Made by a program: the position numbers and the translations under genes
Notes under the pieces: model-generated
Databases searched by the model: none
Told to the model about the DNA's origin: nothing
Seen by the model: only the letters and a program-made list of their open reading frames with translations
Source: JAWWBN01 sp033720955
Lineage (GTDB): Bacteria > Acidobacteriota > Thermoanaerobaculia > Multivoradales > JAHEKO01
NCBI GenBank assembly: GCA_033720955.1
Contig: JAWWBN010000150.1
Span: forward strand, 1 to 9,561
DNA length: 9,561 bases
Direction: 5' to 3'
Shown here: positions 6,884 through 9,561 of the stretch, one piece after another
How the letters are laid out: the number at the start of each line of letters is the position of its first letter
Numbering within the stretch: the stretch's first letter is position 1

Positions 6884-6894
6884 GAGAGGGGGAG
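6884..6894 (+). promoter_or_regulatory. Purine-rich ribosome binding site of the second TPR gene
   Basis: GAGAGGGGGAG precedes the ATG at 6898 and is the only such run in the 22-bp gap. It supports this start, which is immediately followed by a signal peptide. Confidence 0.6.
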
Positions 6895-6897
6895 CCC

Positions 6898-8184
6898 ATG
6901 AAGAGAGACCACGTCCTGACCATCTTCGTCGCCGCTTTGCTCGCCCTGGCGCCGGTGGCCGCGCGCGCCGGCAACGAAGGCCGCATCGCCGGCGAGGTGG
7001 TCAATCCCGAGGGCGAGCCGGTGGCCGACGTCAAGGTCACCGTGATCGGCACCGAGGTGGAGACCTCCAAGGAGGCCACCACCAACCGCAAGGGCCGGTT
7101 CTCCATGCTGATCCTGGACGCCACCCGGTCCTACAAGATCCGCTTCGAAGCCGAGGGCTACGACGTGCGCGAAGAGCCGATCCGGCTCAACGTGGGCGGC
7201 GTTCTGCGCGGCACCTGGACCCTCTACCCGGAGGGCTCGAGAGGGGCTTCGGCCGAGGAGCTGGCCCGCATCGAAGCCCACAACAAGATGGCCCGCGCCT
7301 ACAACGAGGGCGCGGAGCTGTTCGAGGCCGGCGACATGATGGGCGCGAAGGCCAAGATGAGCGAGGCGCTGGCCGAGGATCCCGACCTGCCCCAGGCCCT
7401 CGACGCCCTGGCCCGGATCAACCTGGAGCTCGCCGCCCGGGCGGAGGAGGGGGAGAAGGCGCCCTACTACGAGGAGACCCTCGAAGCCACGGGCCGGCTG
7501 CGCGAGCTGCTGCCGGCGGAGCGGGCGCCGGTCGTGCTCTCTTTCGAGGCCCTCGCGGGTCTGGGCCGGTGGGACGAGGCCGAGGCGCTGCTGCCCACCC
7601 TGGTCGAGATGGAGTCCATCCGCGAGGCCGCGGTGGGCTACTTCAAGATCGGCGTCGCGACCATCCGCGCCGGCGACCTTGCGCGCGCCAAGGCGAGCTT
7701 CACCCGCTCGGTGGAGCTGCGCCCCGACCTCAAGGAGGCGTACCTCAATCTAGCCCTGATCGCCCAGGCCGAGGGTGACGCCGAGACCGTCGTCCGCCAT
7801 GCCGACGCCTACCTGGAGCGGGACCCGGGCAACGGCCGCGCCCTGACCATGAAGTACGAGGCGCTCCAGGCGCTGGGCCGCAAGGAGGAGGCCGACGCCG
7901 CCTTCGCGGAGCTGGCCTCGGCCGACCCGACGGTGGTGGCCGACAACTTCTTCCGCGAGGGCACCGAGCTGTGGAACGACGGCCGGGCGCAGGAGGCCCA
8001 GGCGAAGTTCGAGCGCGTGCTGCAGATCGTCCCCGACCATCCCCGGGCCCACTACCAGTTGGGCCTCTGCTACGCCAGCGCGGGGGACTCGGCCAAGGCC
8101 AAGCAGTACCTGGCGCGCTTCCTGGAGCTGGCGCCGGAGGATCCGGAGGCCGAGCTGGCCCGCCAGATGCTCGGCTCGCTCTGA
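6898..8184 (+). CDS. Secreted carboxypeptidase-regulatory-like / TPR protein
   Basis: A 428-residue exported protein. The signal peptide is residues 1-24, with the likely cut after AARA. Residues 28-108 form a carboxypeptidase-regulatory-like beta-sandwich: GRIAGEVVNPEGEPVADVKV, then a GRFSM strand and a YKIRFEAEGYD strand, a pattern shared with surface and TonB-linked proteins. Residues 128-415 are TPR repeats. The clearest are at 131-163, 247-277 (GVATIRAGDLARAKASFTRS), 278-309, 347-379 and 382-413; weaker helices lie between. There is no catalytic motif or C-terminal anchor. By family it should be a periplasmic or surface scaffold that binds other proteins; the partner is unknown. It follows the transglutaminase-like gene by 22 bp, and its stop lies within the ribosome binding region of the HPt gene. 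The fusion of this sandwich with TPRs is frequent in Acidobacteriota, which contributes to the lineage guess. Confidence 0.85.
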   Translation: MKRDHVLTIFVAALLALAPVAARAGNEGRIAGEVVNPEGEPVADVKVTVIGTEVETSKEATTNRKGRFSMLILDATRSYKIRFEAEGYDVREEPIRLNVGGVLRGTWTLYPEGSRGASAEELARIEAHNKMARAYNEGAELFEAGDMMGAKAKMSEALAEDPDLPQALDALARINLELAARAEEGEKAPYYEETLEATGRLRELLPAERAPVVLSFEALAGLGRWDEAEALLPTLVEMESIREAAVGYFKIGVATIRAGDLARAKASFTRSVELRPDLKEAYLNLALIAQAEGDAETVVRHADAYLERDPGNGRALTMKYEALQALGRKEEADAAFAELASADPTVVADNFFREGTELWNDGRAQEAQAKFERVLQIVPDHPRAHYQLGLCYASAGDSAKAKQYLARFLELAPEDPEAELARQMLGSL

Positions 8185-8190
8185 GGAGGG
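8185..8190 (+). promoter_or_regulatory. Ribosome binding site of the HPt gene
   Basis: GGAGGG immediately after, and running on from, the stop of the TPR gene, ten bases before the ATG at 8201. The overlap ties translation of the HPt protein to that of the TPR protein. Confidence 0.6.
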
Positions 8191-8200
8191 GGCCGCGGCG

Positions 8201-8557
8201 ATGACCCTGGAGCTCGACCCCGAGGTCGTCGCCCAGATCCGGGAGGTCGGGGGCGAGGAGCTGGTGCGCGAGCTCTTCGAGACCTTCGTCGAGAACGCCG
8301 GCTCGCGGCTCGAGGCGCTCCGGCGCGCCCGGCAGCGCGCCGACCTGCCGGGCATCCTGGCCGCGGCCCACTCCATCCGCTCGGCCGGCGCCAGCATCGG
8401 GACGGCCGGGTTGGCGCGGCTCGCCGGCGAGACGGAGCGGCTGGCCCGGGCCGGCGAGAGCGGCGCGGTCGCCTCCGCGGCGGCGTTGGAGACCGCCCTC
8501 GCCAGCACCATCGGCGGGCTGCGCCTGCGGCTGGACGGCTCTTCGTCCCCCGGCTGA
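8201..8557 (+). CDS. Stand-alone HPt phosphotransfer domain protein
   Basis: A 118-residue, all-helical protein with no signal peptide, about the size of a single histidine phosphotransfer domain. The N-terminal helix (LDPEVVAQIREVGGEELVRELFETFV, residues 5-30 in two parts) and the helix ending in AAAHSIRSAGASIG (54-67) match the HPt fold. His57 is the expected phosphorylated residue, followed by the helix LARLAGETERLARAG (71-85). The usual HxLKGSS motif reads HSIRSAG here: Arg replaces Lys and the first Gly is Ser, a mild departure that keeps the positive charge. Such proteins pass phosphate between a hybrid kinase receiver and a response regulator. No kinase is in the window. It is last in the aminotransferase-TPR run and ends 8 bp from the end of a convergent response regulator gene, the obvious candidate partner. 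The product would be cytosolic, unlike its two exported neighbours. Confidence 0.8.
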   Translation: MTLELDPEVVAQIREVGGEELVRELFETFVENAGSRLEALRRARQRADLPGILAAAHSIRSAGASIGTAGLARLAGETERLARAGESGAVASAAALETALASTIGGLRLRLDGSSSPG

Positions 8558-8584
8558 GGGGGGGGTCAGGCGCCGGGGGGCGCC
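8547..8584. terminator. G/C-tract hairpins between convergent HPt and response regulator stops
   Basis: CCCCC (8547-8551) can pair with part of a run of eight G (8558-8565) that fills the gap between the two stops. Just beyond, GGCGCC (8569-8574) and GGCGCC (8579-8584) form a 6-bp stem with a GGGG loop inside the end of the response regulator gene. Neither has a T-tract. They may stop transcripts from either side, or simply be GC-rich noise. Confidence 0.3.
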
Positions 8585-9318
8585 AGGAAGGTGTAGCCGG
8601 CCCCTCGCTCGGTGACCACGTAGCGCGGCCGGCTGGGCGAGATCTCGATCTTCTGGCGCAGGCGGTGGATGTGCACCCGCAGGGTGTTCTCGTCGGCGTC
8701 GCCGGCCGGCCACAGCCGGGCCAGGATGTGGGGGGTCGCCACGGTCTTGCCGCCGTTGCGCATGAGGATGTAGAGCAGCTTGGTCTCGGTGGGGGTCAGG
8801 GCCAGCGGACGGCCGTCCACGATGGCGCGCTGACGGACGAAGTCCACGGCCAGGTGCTGGTCCACCCGCACCTCGGGCTGGAGGGTGTAGGAGAAGTCGC
8901 CCATCCGCTTGAGCACCCGGCCCACCCGGGCGGTCAGCTCCCGCGGGTTGAACGGCTTGATCATGTAGTCCTCGGCGAAGCGCTCGATGGTGTTGACCAC
9001 CGTCTCCTGCTTGTCCACCACGGTGAGCATCATGATCGGCACGTCGCTGATCTCCTGGATCTTCTGACACAGCGCCAGGCCGTCGAGACCGGGCAGCATG
9101 ATGTCCACGATCACCAGGTGGGGGAGGCCGCGCTCCGCCAACAGGGTCAGCGCCTCCTCGCCGGAGGCCGCGATCCAGGTCTCGTAGCCCGCCTTCTTCA
9201 GCGTGGCGCGGATGATCTTGCCGACTTCGGGGTCGTCGTCCACCGCCAGGATCCGCGCGGGCGCGCTGGCTCCAGAGTCGGGCGGTGGCAGCTTCTCGGA
9301 GGAGGAGGGGGCGCTCAT
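8566..9318 (-). CDS. OmpR/PhoB-family DNA-binding response regulator
   Basis: A 250-residue cytosolic transcription regulator. The receiver domain is at about 22-138: acidic residues Asp27/Asp28 (VDDDP), the phosphorylated Asp72 in VDIMLPG, Thr99 in MLTV and Lys121 in YMIKPF, all canonical. The winged helix-turn-helix lies at about 150-247, with LTPTETKLLYILMRNGG (174-190), the recognition helix ENTLRVHIHRLRQKI (210-224) and the hairpin wing RGAGYTF (238-244). I chose the ATG at 9316-9318 because a longer frame would begin at a TTG lying inside the -35 element of its own promoter. A Ser/Pro-rich tail of about 20 residues precedes the receiver. No ribosome binding site is evident. The regulated genes cannot be named. 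There is no adjacent kinase; the convergent HPt gene is the nearest signalling partner. Confidence 0.92.
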   Translation of the reverse strand: MSAPSSSEKLPPPDSGASAPARILAVDDDPEVGKIIRATLKKAGYETWIAASGEEALTLLAERGLPHLVIVDIMLPGLDGLALCQKIQEISDVPIMMLTVVDKQETVVNTIERFAEDYMIKPFNPRELTARVGRVLKRMGDFSYTLQPEVRVDQHLAVDFVRQRAIVDGRPLALTPTETKLLYILMRNGGKTVATPHILARLWPAGDADENTLRVHIHRLRQKIEISPSRPRYVVTERGAGYTFLAPPGA

Positions 9319-9355
9319 CGCAGGTTGCCCGGGCTCGCGGAGAGCCCTTCGCGAG

Positions 9356-9384
9356 AGGATAGTGCCGCGCCCGTCCGCGGTCAA
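9356..9384 (-). promoter_or_regulatory. Sigma-70-like promoter of the response regulator gene
   Basis: Read on the minus strand: TTGACC (9379-9384, five of six to TTGACA), a 17-bp spacer, and TATCCT (9356-9361, four of six to TATAAT). Transcription would begin near 9349, leaving a leader of about 30 bases before the ATG at 9318. The spacing is ideal, and the element sits in the gap after the preceding minus-strand gene, so the regulator has its own transcription unit. Confidence 0.6.
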
Positions 9385-9412
9385 TCGAGTCGCCGCCCCG
9401 GAGGGCCGCCGG

Positions 9413-9561
9413 TCAGAAGAGCGTCGGGGCGTCGTCGCGGGGCAGCTCCGCCAGAGGCTCGACGCAGCGCGGCCCGTCGTTGGCGGGGCTGTTCACGAAG
9501 GTGCTCACCGGGAAGATCTCCAGCTCCCCCCCGTCCCGCTCCCGCGGGGCGGCCGCCGGAG
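9413..9561 (-). CDS. C-terminal end of an unrecognised minus-strand gene (5' end outside window)
   Basis: The last 48 or so codons of a gene that enters from the right edge and stops with TGA at 9413-9415. All but one of the codons end in G or C, as in the other real genes here, which supports coding. The visible protein reads through ELEIFPVSTFVNSPANDGP and ends in a Pro/Asp-containing tail, DDAPTLF. I do not recognise it from this fragment; no domain can be assigned. The response regulator promoter begins about 30 bp after its stop, so the two are on the same strand but probably not one operon. Confidence 0.6.
   Translation of the reverse strand, partial: PAAAPRERDGGELEIFPVSTFVNSPANDGPRCVEPLAELPRDDAPTLF

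Noticed and set aside
5268..7124. A 618-codon minus-strand frame
   Set aside because: Antisense to three genes with clear domains; the translation is rich in Arg, Pro, Ala and Gly with no recognisable motif.
7745..9070. A 441-codon minus-strand frame overlapping the HPt and second TPR genes
   Set aside because: It crosses three genes whose domains are clear in other frames and its own translation has no motif.

Overview
The window is very GC-rich, with third codon positions almost entirely G or C, and the genes are densely packed on both strands. It carries mostly chromosomal housekeeping and envelope genes. I saw no insertion sequence, prophage gene, CRISPR array, tRNA or rRNA. The mix suggests a Gram-negative, high-GC bacterium: secreted TPR proteins, one with an N-terminal carboxypeptidase-regulatory-like domain; a full-length periplasmic DsbD; an NAD-type isocitrate dehydrogenase; and a YbdK-type ligase. 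Acidobacteriota of the Thermoanaerobaculia kind is my best guess, with Gemmatimonadota or a myxobacterium-like lineage as alternatives. This is an inference from gene style, not from a marker gene.

Layout. Positions 1-512 hold the C-terminal part of an unrecognised protein. Its stop overlaps (ATGA) the start of an NAD-type isocitrate dehydrogenase-family gene (509-1516). After a 53-bp gap with a possible extended -10 promoter comes a YbdK-family carboxylate-amine ligase (1570-2673). It converges on a dsbD gene on the minus strand (2738-4519) across a short gap holding a GC-rich hairpin. A 63-bp divergent spacer separates dsbD from a plus-strand run of four tightly spaced genes: a class I (Ib-type) aspartate aminotransferase (4583-5761), a secreted transglutaminase-like/TPR protein (5766-6875), a secreted carboxypeptidase-regulatory-like/TPR protein (6898-8184) and a free-standing HPt phosphotransfer protein (8201-8557). 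The run converges, with an 8-bp gap, on an OmpR/PhoB-type response regulator on the minus strand (8566-9318), which has a recognisable sigma-70-like promoter. The window ends in the C-terminus of another minus-strand gene (9413-9561).

How the genes may work together. DsbD would pass cytosolic reducing power to periplasmic thiols. The two TPR proteins carry export signals and probably act in the cell envelope. The HPt protein and the response regulator are natural candidates for a phosphorelay pair, but no histidine kinase is in the window, so the link is an inference from position. The dehydrogenase and aminotransferase are central 2-oxoglutarate/glutamate/aspartate metabolism. I did not find a clearly new multi-gene system. 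The best leads are the orphan HPt plus response regulator at the end of a TPR operon and the unrecognised gene coupled to the isocitrate dehydrogenase.
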